A stretch of DNA of 64,000 nt from Acinetobacter sp. LoGeW2-3 (GCF_002688565.1 NZ_CP024011.1:2356001-2420000); one strand, 5' to 3'. Numbered from the stretch's first letter, positions 9,115-19,363 are shown. Notes: generated by a model from the sequence alone, not told the origin. Numbers and translations: made by a program.

Positions 9115-9735
9115 GTGAAGATGGATCGTCAGGCTCAGTTTCGAGCAAGAGAAACCTTAATTTTTCAAGTCTCAGAACAGCTGTTACTGGAAAATGGTGA
9201 AGCAGGTATGACGCTAGATGCGTTGGCTGCAGAACTGGATTTGGCCAAAGGTACACTCTATAAACATTTCCAGAGTAAGGATGAGCTGTACATGCTACTC
9301 ATCATTCGTAATGAACGCATGCTACTGGAAATGATTCAGGATGCGGAAAAGGCTTTTCCAGAACACTTGGCTTTCTTTATGTTGCACCATCTTCACCATC
9401 CAGAACGTACGGTATTGTTCCATCAGATTGAGGAACGCTTATCAACGACTGGGGTGGGTATTCAGCAACTATTTACTGAGCTTTACCAGATTCGTAAACA
9501 GCGTTTGCGTTTAATTATTCGTATGACAGAAAGCTATCTGGAATCGATTCAAAGCAGTATGCCGGTGCGTGATTATCTTGCTTCGATCTGGTCACTTACG
9601 CATGGTGCAGCCGCAATTTTGAATTCAAGTTTCTATCAACGTTATCTCGGTTCTCGTGATACGTTACGCGTGGCCTATATCGACCAGGCACTGGCTTTGC
9701 CAAAGAAAATCAATTCGGTTGAGCAATTTGCTTAA
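9115..9735 (+). CDS. TetR/AcrR-family transcriptional regulator
   Basis: Probable repressor. The N-terminal HTH is clear (GMTLDALAAELDLAKGTLYKHFQSKDEL, with the core GTLYKHF) and is followed by an all-helical ligand-binding domain. The start may be the GTG at 9115 or the ATG two codons later. It lies in line after tatD with only 37 bp between and just before the gsp cluster, so it may be read from upstream. Target and ligand are unknown. No divergent gene is present to suggest one. Confidence 0.85.
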   Translation: MKMDRQAQFRARETLIFQVSEQLLLENGEAGMTLDALAAELDLAKGTLYKHFQSKDELYMLLIIRNERMLLEMIQDAEKAFPEHLAFFMLHHLHHPERTVLFHQIEERLSTTGVGIQQLFTELYQIRKQRLRLIIRMTESYLESIQSSMPVRDYLASIWSLTHGAAAILNSSFYQRYLGSRDTLRVAYIDQALALPKKINSVEQFA

Positions 9736-9744
9736 AGGCATTCC

Positions 9745-10305
9745 ATGAAAATCCAGTCACTGCCATCAAGTCGTGGTTTTACGCTCATCGAATTGATGGT
9801 GGTGATTGTCATTATGGGGATTCTGGCCTCCTTGGTGATGTTGAATATTGGTGGGGTGGATCAGCGCAAAGCTATGCAGGCACGTGAAGTATTTATGCTG
9901 GATCTGCAACGTATTTTACGTGAAGCCAATGATCAGGCTCGGGTGCTGGCCTTACAGACTCAGACTGCAACGGATGTCAGTCCATTTCAATATACTGTCG
10001 TGGAATATCAGAAGAATCCACCCAACACAGATTTTAAATTGAGTAGCACACCGCAGAAGTGGATTCCCTATACCGAATTTAAAACCCAAACTTTGCCAGA
10101 TAAAGTATCTTTGCAGATTCAGCCTTTGGATCAGCGTTATAAAAATGCACAAAATCGCGATCTGACCATGCAGGATGCGCCAAAATTGATTTGGCTAGGT
10201 AATGGAGAAGTGAAGCCGGTACGGATTCAATTTTATTTTGATAATAATGAAGTCGGTTCTGCGATTGAAATCGACCACTTGGGTAAGATTGTTGATGAAG
10301 AATAA
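9745..10305 (+). CDS. gspH: Type II secretion minor pseudopilin GspH
   Basis: Minor pseudopilin of the type II secretion system tip complex. The leader MKIQSLPSSRG is followed by the prepilin-peptidase motif G|FTLIELMVVIVIM, with Glu5 present, then one TM/assembly helix and a short globular domain. It opens a four-gene cluster gspH-I-J-K. The rest of the type II system is not in the window, in keeping with the scattered gsp genes known in Acinetobacter. AAAGG lies six bases before the ATG. Confidence 0.85.
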   Translation: MKIQSLPSSRGFTLIELMVVIVIMGILASLVMLNIGGVDQRKAMQAREVFMLDLQRILREANDQARVLALQTQTATDVSPFQYTVVEYQKNPPNTDFKLSSTPQKWIPYTEFKTQTLPDKVSLQIQPLDQRYKNAQNRDLTMQDAPKLIWLGNGEVKPVRIQFYFDNNEVGSAIEIDHLGKIVDEE

Positions 10306-10795
10306 ATCACTTTCAGCTAATTCATCCTCTTTTCAAGCTAAGAAAGAAAATAGGCTTGTTTTATGCTCCTCAAACACAGCTTTCGGACTTTCGCCACGAT
10401 CGAGCAGTGCTCGACGTGGCTCAGGCTTTACCTTACTAGAAGTCATGGTCGCACTTGCTATTTTTGCGACCGCAGCAATGGCATTAACCAAAGTGGCGAT
10501 GCAATACACTCAGTCAACAACGCATGCTATTTTACGCACTAAAGCCCAATTTGTTGCTTTAAATGAAGCTGCGCAGATGGAAATTAATCAGGAATGGCTC
10601 ACGGGAACTTCATCCCGGCAAATTACCCAGCAGGGTGAGACCTGGCAGATTGATAAGAAATCTGAACCAACCATCAGTCCGAATGTGCAGCGTGTCGATA
10701 TTCAGGTTGGTATTGTGAATGCTGATACTGGTCAACTGGAATCCGGCGTCAGCAGTCTGGTGTTCTTTAATCATCGGGTGAATCAGGTACAATGA
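10295..10795 (+). CDS. gspI: Type II secretion minor pseudopilin GspI with an unusually long leader
   Basis: Minor pseudopilin that nucleates the GspI-J-K tip complex. The mature N-terminus G|FTLLEVMVALAIFA is clear, but it is preceded by 44 residues when read from the only plausible ATG (10295, overlapping the gspH stop). Pseudopilin leaders are normally about 5-25 residues. The extra coding DNA contains a strong palindrome (10393-10420), suggesting an in-frame repeat insertion after the original MKNKS start. No in-frame ATG, GTG or TTG lies closer to the cleavage site. Whether prepilin peptidase still processes it is open. Confidence 0.85.
   Translation: MKNKSLSANSSSFQAKKENRLVLCSSNTAFGLSPRSSSARRGSGFTLLEVMVALAIFATAAMALTKVAMQYTQSTTHAILRTKAQFVALNEAAQMEINQEWLTGTSSRQITQQGETWQIDKKSEPTISPNVQRVDIQVGIVNADTGQLESGVSSLVFFNHRVNQVQ
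10393..10420. repeat. REP-like palindrome inside the gspI leader
   Basis: Arms GCCACG(A)TCGAGCA and TGCTCGACGTGGC pair over 13 bp with one bulged A and a one-base loop (G10407). It lies in the stretch coding for the extra residues of the GspI leader. It looks like a dispersed repeat element read through in frame; I saw no second copy in this window. Confidence 0.6.
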
Positions 10796-11427
10796 AAAAG
10801 AATGGATTTACCCTGGTTGAGCTTCTGGTTGCGATTGCGATCTTTGCTATATTGTCTGCATTGGGCTGGCAGGTCTTTGACCATATTCGGGTTACACGTG
10901 ATCAGAATACCGTCCATGAACAAAAACTGAATCAATTACAGCAGGGCTATCAGCAGATTCTGCGCGATACGGTGCAAACTGTGCCATTAACCGCAAATGT
11001 GAATGGTGATATCCAGCCAGCTTTGGTGCTGCAAGATGGTCGTTTAAACTTTAGTAAAACCGGAGTTACCGATCCACTGGAGCAGGGCATCGCACCGGAT
11101 GAGCGAGTGGAATATCAATATCGGGCGGATGAGCAGAAAGTTTATCGACTTAAATTCAGAAATTTGAACCAGACCGGACGTGACCAGCCTGAATCGAGCG
11201 TGTTACTGAATGATGTGGAGCAGTTTCAGATTACCGTACTTAATCCCAATGAACTCAATCAGTGGCCGGACAGTGGGCAAGATTTAAATCGAATTGAAAA
11301 CAAGCAGATTTTACCGAAAGGCATCAAGATCAATCTGATTGTACAGGGTGTGCAGTATGAGTGGCTGTTTAGTTTGCTGAATACAGACTATCTTTCAAAT
11401 AATACCAATAATATGGGCGGCGCTTAG
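10792..11427 (+). CDS. gspJ: Type II secretion minor pseudopilin GspJ
   Basis: Tip pseudopilin partner of GspI and GspK. The 211-residue protein has a short leader MKKNG and the motif G|FTLVELLVAIAIF with Glu5. A larger globular domain follows, as expected of GspJ. Its ATG overlaps the gspI stop by 4 bp (ATGA), so the two are probably translationally coupled. It is followed nine bases later by gspK. Its normal leader contrasts with that of GspI. Confidence 0.88.
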   Translation: MKKNGFTLVELLVAIAIFAILSALGWQVFDHIRVTRDQNTVHEQKLNQLQQGYQQILRDTVQTVPLTANVNGDIQPALVLQDGRLNFSKTGVTDPLEQGIAPDERVEYQYRADEQKVYRLKFRNLNQTGRDQPESSVLLNDVEQFQITVLNPNELNQWPDSGQDLNRIENKQILPKGIKINLIVQGVQYEWLFSLLNTDYLSNNTNNMGGA

Positions 11428-11436
11428 AGTATAAGT

Positions 11437-12384
11437 ATGAAGCAGCAACAGGGCATCGCATTAATAACTATTCTGGTGATGGTCGCATTAGCAACCATTC
11501 TGGCAGCAACGATTGCCAAACGTCAGGCAGCGACCGCTGAAAGCACAGCTTATCTGATGCGCCAAAATCAGTCCCTGATGTACGCAAAAAGTGCTGAAGC
11601 CTTTTTTTCTGAGCTGCTTGTGGATGATGCTGAAAATGCAGCAGATGTGGATCATCTGAATGAAACCTGGGCACAACAGATGCCACCTTTTCCGGTGGAT
11701 GATGGTTATGTCGCTGGCAAGCTTGAAGATGAATCAGGTAAGTTTAATCTGAACAGTTTGGTGGCTGAAGATGGAACCGTAAATGAACCCGCCAAGAAGT
11801 GGTTTGAGCTGATTCTGAAACGGGTAGGTCTATCCGAACAATTGAGTGAAGCAGTAATTGACTGGCAGGATCAGGATGAATTGCCAATTGGACCGATGGG
11901 GGCAGAATCGAATTATTATCAAGGTCTGCCGAATGCTGCATTGCCACCAAATGCCAAGTTTCATAGTGTGGAACAACTCAAGCTGGTACGTGGGTTTGAA
12001 GAAAATCGCTATAAACTGCTCCTACCATATGTAACAGCAGTACCTTTGAGTGACACACAGGTGAATATCAATACGGCACCAGCCGCTGTACTGGCGAGTC
12101 TAGATGACAAACTGGATGTCAATGCAGTACAACAGGCATTAGATCTTAAATTTGGCAATCAGGAACACTTTGCTAACGTGTCTGAGCTTTGGCAAGTGGC
12201 TCCTTTTGACCAGGTCGCTGCTGAAAATCGCAACCTGTTTGCCAATCTATTAGGGGTGAAATCCCAGTTCTTTAAAGCGCGGATCGAAGTGATGTTGAGC
12301 GAACGTAAACGTCAGTTTAGTAGCGATCTGGTTCGGGAAGATAAACAGGTATATGTCTCGTACCGTAATATGGCGCCATTTTAA
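11437..12384 (+). CDS. gspK: Type II secretion minor pseudopilin GspK
   Basis: Largest minor pseudopilin, capping the pseudopilus tip. The 315-residue protein has the leader MKQQQG followed by IALITILVMVALATI, lacking Glu5 as is typical for GspK. The large periplasmic domain contains the GKFNLNSL and DWQDQDE segments and the VNINTAP motif found in GspK proteins. It ends the gspHIJK operon; no terminator is obvious directly after it. Confidence 0.9.
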   Translation: MKQQQGIALITILVMVALATILAATIAKRQAATAESTAYLMRQNQSLMYAKSAEAFFSELLVDDAENAADVDHLNETWAQQMPPFPVDDGYVAGKLEDESGKFNLNSLVAEDGTVNEPAKKWFELILKRVGLSEQLSEAVIDWQDQDELPIGPMGAESNYYQGLPNAALPPNAKFHSVEQLKLVRGFEENRYKLLLPYVTAVPLSDTQVNINTAPAAVLASLDDKLDVNAVQQALDLKFGNQEHFANVSELWQVAPFDQVAAENRNLFANLLGVKSQFFKARIEVMLSERKRQFSSDLVREDKQVYVSYRNMAPF

Positions 12385-12486
12385 CTCATCTTCATACTTA
12401 AGCCTGAGTGCGTAGAAGCTGTATGTGATCCGTTTTGTCTATTAACGTGAACTGCAAAATTAATCCTCATCCCTATAGTTTTGCTT

Positions 12487-12492
12487 TATAAT
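12487..12492 (+). promoter_or_regulatory. Candidate -10 box upstream of the queD-like gene
   Basis: A perfect TATAAT lies 40 bp before the ATG at 12532, after a 100-bp gap from gspK. I see no good -35 at 17 bp, so this is a partial match only. Confidence 0.4.
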
Positions 12493-12531
12493 TGCAGTGA
12501 ATTCACCTATTTTTTGACGACATTACGGCAC

Positions 12532-13128
12532 ATGTTAATTCGTAAGTTATTTAAGTTTGAAAATGCTCATATCGTGCGAAATTGCACATCGGATCGCTGT
12601 AAGCGTTCGATCCATGGTCATAGTTATAAAGTAGAATTACTGCTGAAAGCCTCTAAGCTCGATCATGGCCAGATGGTATATGACTTTGGCTTGCTCAAAG
12701 GTGTCATCAAAGACTTTTTTGATTCATTCGATCACGCCATCTGTTTTTGGCAGGATGATAATGCCGAATATATTCAGGCTTGTAAAAATTTTAGTGCACG
12801 TTGGGTGTCATTACCGGTATCGCCGTCCGCTGAACAGTTCTCCCGTATTTTCTTCTTTATAGCGCAGCAAGTGTTGGCTTCAACCATTACCCAAAATGGT
12901 GAAGGCGATGTCGAGGTGTATTCAGTGATTGTTCATGAAACCGATACCGGTTATGCGCAAAGTTTCCTGGAAGATATCGAGAATGAGCAAATGGGTTTAC
13001 TCAGCCTGGATCAGATTGAATTCTCTGAACAGGTGCAAATTGAATGGACTGATCCTGATATGTTCAATAAATTGAAGCAGGGTACGCCGTTCCATAATCC
13101 AACTGTAGACCTACAGGTAAAAGTTTAA
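12532..13128 (+). CDS. queD: 6-pyruvoyl-tetrahydropterin synthase / QueD-family protein
   Basis: Family enzymes convert 7,8-dihydroneopterin triphosphate to 6-carboxytetrahydropterin for queuosine synthesis. The 198-residue protein begins LIRKLFKFENAHIV, with the first zinc-ligand His. It then has RCKRSIHGHSYKVE, giving the HxH ligands and a nearby Cys, and VYDFGLLK. It is longer than the roughly 120-residue E. coli QueD, with extra sequence in the middle and at the C-terminus, so the exact reaction is less certain. A TATAAT lies 40 bp upstream, so it is probably separate from gspK. Confidence 0.8.
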   Translation: MLIRKLFKFENAHIVRNCTSDRCKRSIHGHSYKVELLLKASKLDHGQMVYDFGLLKGVIKDFFDSFDHAICFWQDDNAEYIQACKNFSARWVSLPVSPSAEQFSRIFFFIAQQVLASTITQNGEGDVEVYSVIVHETDTGYAQSFLEDIENEQMGLLSLDQIEFSEQVQIEWTDPDMFNKLKQGTPFHNPTVDLQVKV

Positions 13129-13173
13129 GCTGTTTTAGTTTTAAACTGCATGACATCAATTTAGGATGAACTA

Positions 13174-13890
13174 ATGTCTTTATTAACTGAACAGCAAATT
13201 GCAAAACTCAATAAAGTACAGCTAGATGAAAGCTGGAAATATGGACTGAGTGATTTTCTGCTTGGTCCAAAAATGGATGCGCTTAAAAATTTTCTGATTG
13301 AAGAAAAAAAAGCAGATAAAGTTATTTATCCACCGAACCACATGATTTTTAATGCACTAAATACCACGCCGCTAGATCAAGTGAAAGTGGTGATTTTAGG
13401 ACAAGATCCTTATCATGGACCGAATCAAGCGCATGGCTTGAGTTTCTCGGTGCAAAAAGGGGTTGCATTGCCTCCATCTTTGCGTAATATTTTTCATGAG
13501 TTACATTCAGATTTAGGCGTAGCGATTCCTAAACATGGCAACTTGACCCATTGGGCAGAACAGGGTGTATTACTTCTGAATGCAGTATTGACTGTAGAAG
13601 CAGGTCAGCCAACCTCGCATCAAAAACGTGGCTGGGAAGAATTTACCGATCACGTGATTGATGTCATTAATGAACAACGTGAAAATGTGGTCTTTATTCT
13701 TTGGGGTGCTTACGCGCAGCGTAAAGGACAACGCATTGATGAGAATAAACACCTTGTACTTAAAGCCGCACACCCATCGCCTTTGTCGGCAAACCGTGGC
13801 GGATTCTTTGGTTGTAAAGTTTTTTCCAAAGCAAACAATTATCTTAAACAACATGGCATTGAGCCTATAGATTGGCAGCTGGACGCATGA
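13174..13890 (+). CDS. ung: Uracil-DNA glycosylase (family 1)
   Basis: Removes uracil from DNA to start base-excision repair. The 238-residue protein has the water-activating motif [18 protein letters not shown] and the minor-groove loop [17 protein letters not shown] segment (here [11 protein letters not shown]), both hallmarks of family 1 UDG. The ATG follows AGGATGAA. Its stop codon overlaps the next start by 4 bp (ATGA). Confidence 0.95.
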   Translation: MSLLTEQQIAKLNKVQLDESWKYGLSDFLLGPKMDALKNFLIEEKKADKVIYPPNHMIFNALNTTPLDQVKVVILGQDPYHGPNQAHGLSFSVQKGVALPPSLRNIFHELHSDLGVAIPKHGNLTHWAEQGVLLLNAVLTVEAGQPTSHQKRGWEEFTDHVIDVINEQRENVVFILWGAYAQRKGQRIDENKHLVLKAAHPSPLSANRGGFFGCKVFSKANNYLKQHGIEPIDWQLDA

Positions 13891-15011
13891 CATATTCTCC
13901 CGTATCAAAACAATATCACTCGGATCTGATTGTCGAAGAAGCCCAAAATGGATGGCGCATCGTTCGATTAAATCGTCCAAAATCATTACATGCATTGGAT
14001 GAAACCATTGCAACTGCCTTGCTTGAGGTCTTTGAAGATTTTCATCACGATGACAATGTAAAGGCAATCTGGTTCGATTCGACCACACCTAAAGCATTTT
14101 GTGCGGGTGGAGATGTACGTAAGTTGCGCCAATTGGTCATCAATGACGAAGTTGCAACTGCGAACAAATTCTTTGAACAGGAATACGCATTAGACCTATT
14201 GCTACATAACTATGCTAAACCCGTATTAGTTTGGGGCGAAGGTTATGTGATGGGCGGTGGCCTAGGTCTGTTTATGGCGGCACCGTTCCGTTTAGTAACC
14301 CCATATTCACGTTTAGCAATGCCGGAAATCAATATTGGTCTATATCCGGATGTAGGCGCAACGCGCTTTCTGGCAGACCGTGGTGCGATTGGCTTGTTTA
14401 CCGGTTTGACTGGTTCAATCATGACTGCGGCTGGTGCTTATGGTATCGGTTGGGCAACCCATATCTGTGATATTCAGCGTGATGCAGTACTGGATAAAAT
14501 GGTGAATATTGACTGGGATCATTATCCTGCAGGTGATTTCCGTGCCATTGATGACACGCTCAACAGCATGCATCGTCCAGTCGGTCCTGGACCGCTACAA
14601 AACTCACTCGATGTGATCCACAGTGTTTGTCGTGGTGTGAACTTCGAGCATGACTATGAAGCCATTGTTGGTTTAAAAGATGCGCGTAGTGACTGGTTAC
14701 GTCAAGCCAGTGAAAATTTGCAAAAAGGTTCTCCGGCGACTGCTGCATTAACCTGGTTGTTATGGCAATGGGGTAAGAAATTACCTTCTTGGAATGAAGT
14801 GTTTGAACTGGAAATCCAGATTTCGGACTGGAAAATTCGTCATCCTGACTTTGTGGAAGGGGTACGTGCACGTCTTGTCGACAAAGACCTGTCTCCAGAA
14901 TGGAATAAAGGTAGTGATCTAAGCCTGAAAGGTATCCTTGGCGATAATCCCCCAGTGACTAATATTGATAGCTGGAATGCTCTGTTAAGACAGTATGGTG
15001 TGATCAGCTGA
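13887..15011 (+). CDS. Enoyl-CoA hydratase/isomerase family, 3-hydroxyisobutyryl-CoA hydrolase-like
   Basis: Crotonase-fold enzyme of the longer ECH_2 type. The N-terminal half carries the CoA-binding and oxyanion-hole segments [12 protein letters not shown] and [12 protein letters not shown], and [18 protein letters not shown], which is typical of 3-hydroxyisobutyryl-CoA hydrolases. The 374-residue length also fits that branch. A role in valine catabolism is inferred from family only; no other valine genes are adjacent. The ATG overlaps the ung stop (ATGA), and tadA starts 3 bp after its end. Confidence 0.85.
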   Translation: MTYSPVSKQYHSDLIVEEAQNGWRIVRLNRPKSLHALDETIATALLEVFEDFHHDDNVKAIWFDSTTPKAFCAGGDVRKLRQLVINDEVATANKFFEQEYALDLLLHNYAKPVLVWGEGYVMGGGLGLFMAAPFRLVTPYSRLAMPEINIGLYPDVGATRFLADRGAIGLFTGLTGSIMTAAGAYGIGWATHICDIQRDAVLDKMVNIDWDHYPAGDFRAIDDTLNSMHRPVGPGPLQNSLDVIHSVCRGVNFEHDYEAIVGLKDARSDWLRQASENLQKGSPATAALTWLLWQWGKKLPSWNEVFELEIQISDWKIRHPDFVEGVRARLVDKDLSPEWNKGSDLSLKGILGDNPPVTNIDSWNALLRQYGVIS

Positions 15012-15014
15012 TTC

Positions 15015-15536
15015 ATGACTGAACACATTAAAACCGATGAAGAATGGATGCAGTTTGCCTATGAGCAGGCTGCATTAGCGGCAGCACAGGGAGAAATCCC
15101 TGTAGGTGCTATCATTGTCAGTAATAACAAGATTATTGGTCGAGGCTTCAATTCTCCAATTTCATTGAATGATCCCACTGCACATGCGGAGATCGTGGCG
15201 ATTCGTGAAGCCTGTCAGGCGATTCAAAATTACCGCCTTCCTGAAGATGCTGTTCTCTACGTCACCTTGGAACCTTGCACGATGTGTGTTGGGGCACTGG
15301 TACATTCACGTATTTCTAAAGTCGTGTTTGGTGCTACGGAGCCAAAAGCGGGTTCATTGGTCAGTGTGCGTCAGTTGTTCGAAACTGGTTATTACAATCA
15401 TGTATTCGAATTTTCAGGCGGCTGTTTGCAGGAAGAATGTTCGCAGCAATTAAGTGCATTTTTTAAAATGCGTCGGGAACAGAAAAAACAATTAAAGTTA
15501 CAAGAAAGGCAAGTCAATGATCAGAATCAGGCATGA
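15015..15536 (+). CDS. tadA: tRNA-specific adenosine deaminase TadA
   Basis: Converts A34 to inosine in tRNA-Arg(ACG). The 173-residue zinc deaminase has the catalytic HAEIVAI motif (zinc His and proton-shuttle Glu) and PCTMCVGA (two zinc Cys). GEIPVGAI near the start and HSRISKVVFGA are also typical of TadA. It follows the preceding gene by 3 bp and so probably shares its transcript. Confidence 0.93.
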   Translation: MTEHIKTDEEWMQFAYEQAALAAAQGEIPVGAIIVSNNKIIGRGFNSPISLNDPTAHAEIVAIREACQAIQNYRLPEDAVLYVTLEPCTMCVGALVHSRISKVVFGATEPKAGSLVSVRQLFETGYYNHVFEFSGGCLQEECSQQLSAFFKMRREQKKQLKLQERQVNDQNQA

Positions 15537-15587
15537 ATTCTGTTTAATATGAGCTCTTGAAAATAACAACCCTAATCAGGACTTACG

Positions 15588-16019
15588 ATGAACGCTATAC
15601 AAGTAAAAAAAGAATTTCCTGCACCTTTAGCACAGGTGTTTGATCTGCTGTCTAAACATGCAACTTACAATGTCGCCTTTGCACCGATTCAGGTGGAACG
15701 TATCAAGGATTCTACTGATCCAGAACGTCCTGATGGTTTGGGATCAGTACGCAGCTTAGGTATTGGTCCGATTAAACCGTTAAAGGAACAGATCACGCTG
15801 CTTGAACCGAATTCTCGTATTGAATACAAAATTATTAAAAATCCTTTAGTGAAACATCACTTGGGAATTATCGAGTTTGAAGCCGTTTCAGAGGATAAAA
15901 CTCTAGTGACCTACACCATCGAATTGCAGGCGCGTGCACCTTTTGTTAGTAAATTAATCCTTGCACAGCTGAAAGCAGGGATTAAACTAGGCTTCGCAAA
16001 ACTCGCAAAATCTGTATAA
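15588..16019 (+). CDS. SRPBCC (START-like) family protein
   Basis: The 143-residue protein has the pattern of a polyketide-cyclase/START-like ligand-binding fold: an N-terminal strand [18 protein letters not shown], a helix, a beta-sheet and a long C-terminal helix ([14 protein letters not shown]). No catalytic motif is visible and no signal peptide is present. It starts ten bases after AGGA and is followed 17 bp later by cmk. The function is unknown; a lipid or hydrophobic ligand is a guess from the fold. Confidence 0.75.
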   Translation: MNAIQVKKEFPAPLAQVFDLLSKHATYNVAFAPIQVERIKDSTDPERPDGLGSVRSLGIGPIKPLKEQITLLEPNSRIEYKIIKNPLVKHHLGIIEFEAVSEDKTLVTYTIELQARAPFVSKLILAQLKAGIKLGFAKLAKSV

Positions 16020-16036
16020 ACAACAATGGAAAAGCA

Positions 16037-16720
16037 ATGACAGTTCAAATTATTACCATTGATGGACCAAGTGGTTCGGGCAAGGGAACACTCGCTGCAA
16101 AAATCGCAGCGCATTATGGTTTCCATCTGCTAGATTCAGGTGCGCTGTACCGTCTGCTTGGATTGTCATTGCATCAGCAGGATTTACTTGAATCACTGGA
16201 TACTGAACTGGAAAAATGCGTACACATTGCTACAAATTTAGACATCCAGTTTACAAGTACTGAAACCGGGATCCAGGTGTGGTTAGAGGGTGAAGATGTG
16301 ACCCATACTATCCGTACCGAACGCGTGGGGGAGTTTGCTTCAAAAGTTGCGGCAATTCCTGAACTTAGAGCAGCTTTAGTGGGTCGTCAGCATGCTTTTG
16401 CACAAGCACCTGGTCTGGTTGCAGATGGTCGTGACATGGCGACCAGCATCTTCCCAGATGCCCAAGCCAAGATATATTTGACTGCATCGGCTGAATCACG
16501 TGCGAACAGACGTGTAAAGCAGTTGCAGGGTATGGGGCTGGATGCTAAAATAAACGACATTTTAGCTAATATACAGGCTCGAGATAAACGAGATATGGAA
16601 CGCACAGTCGCTCCGCTCAAGCCGGCAGCAGATGCTTATATCATCGACAGCTCAGAACTGGGTATCGATGAAGTATTTAATCTGATGACCGCTTATATCG
16701 ACAGCCAGTTAGCTCGTTAA
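16037..16720 (+). CDS. cmk: Cytidylate kinase
   Basis: Phosphorylates CMP and dCMP. The 227-residue protein starts with the P-loop [13 protein letters not shown] and has [24 protein letters not shown] and the arginine-rich [16 protein letters not shown] lid segment, all standard for Cmk. It precedes rpsA by 116 bp, the conserved cmk-rpsA-ihfB order of gammaproteobacteria. Confidence 0.95.
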   Translation: MTVQIITIDGPSGSGKGTLAAKIAAHYGFHLLDSGALYRLLGLSLHQQDLLESLDTELEKCVHIATNLDIQFTSTETGIQVWLEGEDVTHTIRTERVGEFASKVAAIPELRAALVGRQHAFAQAPGLVADGRDMATSIFPDAQAKIYLTASAESRANRRVKQLQGMGLDAKINDILANIQARDKRDMERTVAPLKPAADAYIIDSSELGIDEVFNLMTAYIDSQLAR

Positions 16721-16836
16721 ACCGAATTATCAAATTCAGCAGAAGCATAGCTCGATCAGATTTATATGGGACTATGTAGACGCTTAACTAAACCGGCCTT
16801 GTCTGATCCAAGACCGCTGACTTTATCGGATATATC

Positions 16837-18513
16837 ATGACCGAATCTTTTGCAGCCCTCTTTGAAGAAAGCGAATTAAACCTCAACGTTGAAAAGGGTG
16901 CAGTCATCCAAGGCGTTGTGGTAAGCATCGACTCTGACTGGGTAACTGTTGACACTGGCCTTAAATCTGAAGGCGTTGTTGACCGTGCTGAGTTCTTAAA
17001 TGAACAACGCGAACTTGAAGTTCAAGTTGGCGACACTGTAGACGTAGTTGTTGAAGCACTTGACAATGGTATGGGTCAAACTGTTCTTTCTCGCGAAAAA
17101 GCTAAACGCGCTGAGACTTGGACTAAACTTGAAAAAATCTTTGAAGACGGCGAAATCGTTACTGGTGTTATCTCTGGTAAAGTTAAAGGCGGTTTCACTG
17201 TTGACATCGGTCCAGTTCGTGCGTTCCTTCCAGGTTCTTTAGTTGATACTCGTCCTATTCGTGATACTACTCACTTAGAAGGCAAAGAGTTAGAATTCAA
17301 AGTAATCAAACTTGACGCTAAACGTAACAACGTTGTTGTTTCACGTCGTGCAGTTATGGAAGCTGAATCTTCAGCTGACCGTGAAGCTCTTCTTGCTCAG
17401 CTTGAAGAAGGTCAAACAGTTACTGGTACGATTAAGAACCTTACTGACTACGGCGCGTTCGTTGACCTTGGCGGTATCGATGGTCTTCTTCACATCACTG
17501 ACATGGCTTGGAAACGTATCAAGCACCCATCAGAAGTTGTTGAAGTTGGTCAAGAAGTTACTGTTAAAGTACTTAAATTCGACCGTGAACGTAACCGCGT
17601 ATCTTTAGGCCTTAAACAATTAGGCGAAGATCCATGGTTAGCGATCATGAGCCGTTACCCTAAAGGTTCTATCGTTAAAGCTCGCGTAACTAACCTGACT
17701 GACTACGGCTGTTTCGCAGAAATCGCTGAAGGCGTTGAAGGTCTAGTACACGTTTCTGAAATGGACCACACTAACAAAAACATCCACCCATCTAAAGTTG
17801 TTCAGATCGGTGACGAAGTTGACGTTATGGTTCTTGAAGTGGACGAAGAGCGTCGTCGTATCTCTCTTGGTATCAAACAAACTCGTGCTAACCCATGGGA
17901 AGAGTTTGCTAAGAACCACGACAAAGGCGAAAAAGTATCCGGTACTATCAAGTCAATCACTGACTTCGGTATCTTCATCGGTTTACCAGGCGGTATCGAT
18001 GGTCTAGTTCACTTGTCTGACATTTCTTGGAACGAACAAGGCGAAGAAGCGATTCGTCGTTACAAGAAAGGTGACACTGTTGAAGCGGTTATCCTGTCTG
18101 TAGACGCTGAAGGCAACCGTATCAGCCTTGGTATCAAACAATTGAACAGCGATCCATTCAACGATTTCTTAGCTGCTAACGAACGCGGTGCGCTTGTTAA
18201 AGGTACTGTAACTGCTGTTGACGCTAAAGGCGCTACAGTTAAGTTAGCTGACGAAGTTGAAGCGACTCTTAAAGCATCTGAAATCAACCGCGACCGCGTT
18301 GAAGATGCAACTAAGTTCCTTGAAGTTGGTCAAGAAGTTGAAGCTAAGATCATCAATGTAGATCGTAAATCTCGCTCTATCAATTTGTCTATCAAAGCGA
18401 AAGACGAAGCTGAAGAGAAAGAAGCTGTAGCTAACTTGAAAACAGCTGCTGCTGGTCAAGAAAATGGTCCTAAGACTATTGGTGACCTGATCAAGGCGCA
18501 AATGAGCAACTAA
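16837..18513 (+). CDS. rpsA: 30S ribosomal protein S1
   Basis: mRNA-binding protein that aids initiation on structured leaders. The 558-residue protein contains six S1 RNA-binding repeats at about residues 20-85, 105-170, 192-260, 277-347, 364-434 and 451-520. The central repeats carry [22 protein letters not shown] signatures. Codon choice is strikingly biased (repeated GTT, GAA, CGT and ATC), as expected of a highly expressed gene, and differs from its neighbours. The 116-bp leader has no strong Shine-Dalgarno, in keeping with the autogenous control known for S1. Confidence 0.97.
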   Translation: MTESFAALFEESELNLNVEKGAVIQGVVVSIDSDWVTVDTGLKSEGVVDRAEFLNEQRELEVQVGDTVDVVVEALDNGMGQTVLSREKAKRAETWTKLEKIFEDGEIVTGVISGKVKGGFTVDIGPVRAFLPGSLVDTRPIRDTTHLEGKELEFKVIKLDAKRNNVVVSRRAVMEAESSADREALLAQLEEGQTVTGTIKNLTDYGAFVDLGGIDGLLHITDMAWKRIKHPSEVVEVGQEVTVKVLKFDRERNRVSLGLKQLGEDPWLAIMSRYPKGSIVKARVTNLTDYGCFAEIAEGVEGLVHVSEMDHTNKNIHPSKVVQIGDEVDVMVLEVDEERRRISLGIKQTRANPWEEFAKNHDKGEKVSGTIKSITDFGIFIGLPGGIDGLVHLSDISWNEQGEEAIRRYKKGDTVEAVILSVDAEGNRISLGIKQLNSDPFNDFLAANERGALVKGTVTAVDAKGATVKLADEVEATLKASEINRDRVEDATKFLEVGQEVEAKIINVDRKSRSINLSIKAKDEAEEKEAVANLKTAAAGQENGPKTIGDLIKAQMSN

Positions 18514-18573
18514 GTAAGCACAGGAAATGTATTGTTAATGTAAGTTAACTAATATTTTCTGCACGATTACTGT

Positions 18574-18614
18574 AAACGGTAGCGTAGTATTTAATTATTG
18601 CGCTACCGTTTTGT
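18574..18614 (+). terminator. Terminator after rpsA
   Basis: Inverted repeat AAACGGTAGCG / CGCTACCGTTT (11 bp) with a 16-base loop, followed by a short T-rich run, 60 bp after the rpsA stop. Confidence 0.8.
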
Positions 18615-18676
18615 ATTTAAACAGGTTATTATCGGAATAGAGAGTCCAAGTAGCTTGATAATTAAAGAGGTCGCAG

Positions 18677-18982
18677 ATGACTACTGAAGCACTTAATAAG
18701 TCTGATTTAATAGAGCGTATTTCCCTAAAGAACCCGCATTTAGCTGAGCCTTTAGTTGAAGAAGCTGTGAAAATCATGATCGATCAAATGATCGAAGCAT
18801 TGTCTACAGACAATCGTATTGAGATTCGTGGGTTTGGCAGCTTCGCATTGCATCATCGCGAGCCACGTATCGGCCGCAATCCGAAAACTGGTAAGTCTGT
18901 TGAAGTCGCAGCAAAAGCGGTTCCACACTTCAAACCAGGTAAGGCATTACGTGATGCTGTAAACGAATCGGCAAACAAATAA
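18677..18982 (+). CDS. ihfB: Integration host factor subunit beta
   Basis: DNA-bending protein, partner of IhfA. The 101-residue HU/IHF-fold protein has [20 protein letters not shown] and the conserved beta-arm [12 protein letters not shown] with the intercalating proline. The ATG follows GAGG. It lies downstream of the rpsA terminator in the conserved cmk-rpsA-ihfB-lapA order. Confidence 0.95.
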   Translation: MTTEALNKSDLIERISLKNPHLAEPLVEEAVKIMIDQMIEALSTDNRIEIRGFGSFALHHREPRIGRNPKTGKSVEVAAKAVPHFKPGKALRDAVNESANK

Positions 18983-18997
18983 TTCAAGGGGCGTTCT

Positions 18998-19363
18998 ATG
19001 CGTTACGTACTCGTCGTTTTATTACTCGTCGTCTTTGGGTATTCACTGGCACTGGTATTGCAAAATGGAACTGAACTATCTGTAGACCTGTTATTTACCC
19101 AGGTTCCTGCAATGCGTTTAGGCCTGTTATTGTTGTTGACACTGTCATTGGGTGTCATTCTTGGCCTACTGCTGGGTGTACAGGTATTTAAAGTTTTCCA
19201 AAACAGCTGGGAAATTAAACGACTGCGTAAAGACATAGACCACCTGCGTAAAGAGCAGTTAAATACAGCGAAGCTGATGGCAGCAGAAGCAGCTGCTCAT
19301 TCACGCCATGAAAAGACAGTTGTTGATATCCATCCCCAGGATCGACCTTCTACACCTTTATAA
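18998..19363 (+). CDS. lapA: LapA-domain inner-membrane protein
   Basis: Two N-terminal TM helices (residues about 3-24 and 41-65) separated by a short loop (QNGTELSVDLLFTQVPA) are followed by a charged cytoplasmic coiled coil (WEIKRLRKDIDHLRKE). This is the LapA (YciS, DUF1049) architecture. In E. coli, LapA works with LapB in control of LPS synthesis via LpxC turnover. Here pyrF follows, but no lapB gene lies between them. GGGG lies before the ATG. Confidence 0.8.
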   Translation: MRYVLVVLLLVVFGYSLALVLQNGTELSVDLLFTQVPAMRLGLLLLLTLSLGVILGLLLGVQVFKVFQNSWEIKRLRKDIDHLRKEQLNTAKLMAAEAAAHSRHEKTVVDIHPQDRPSTPL

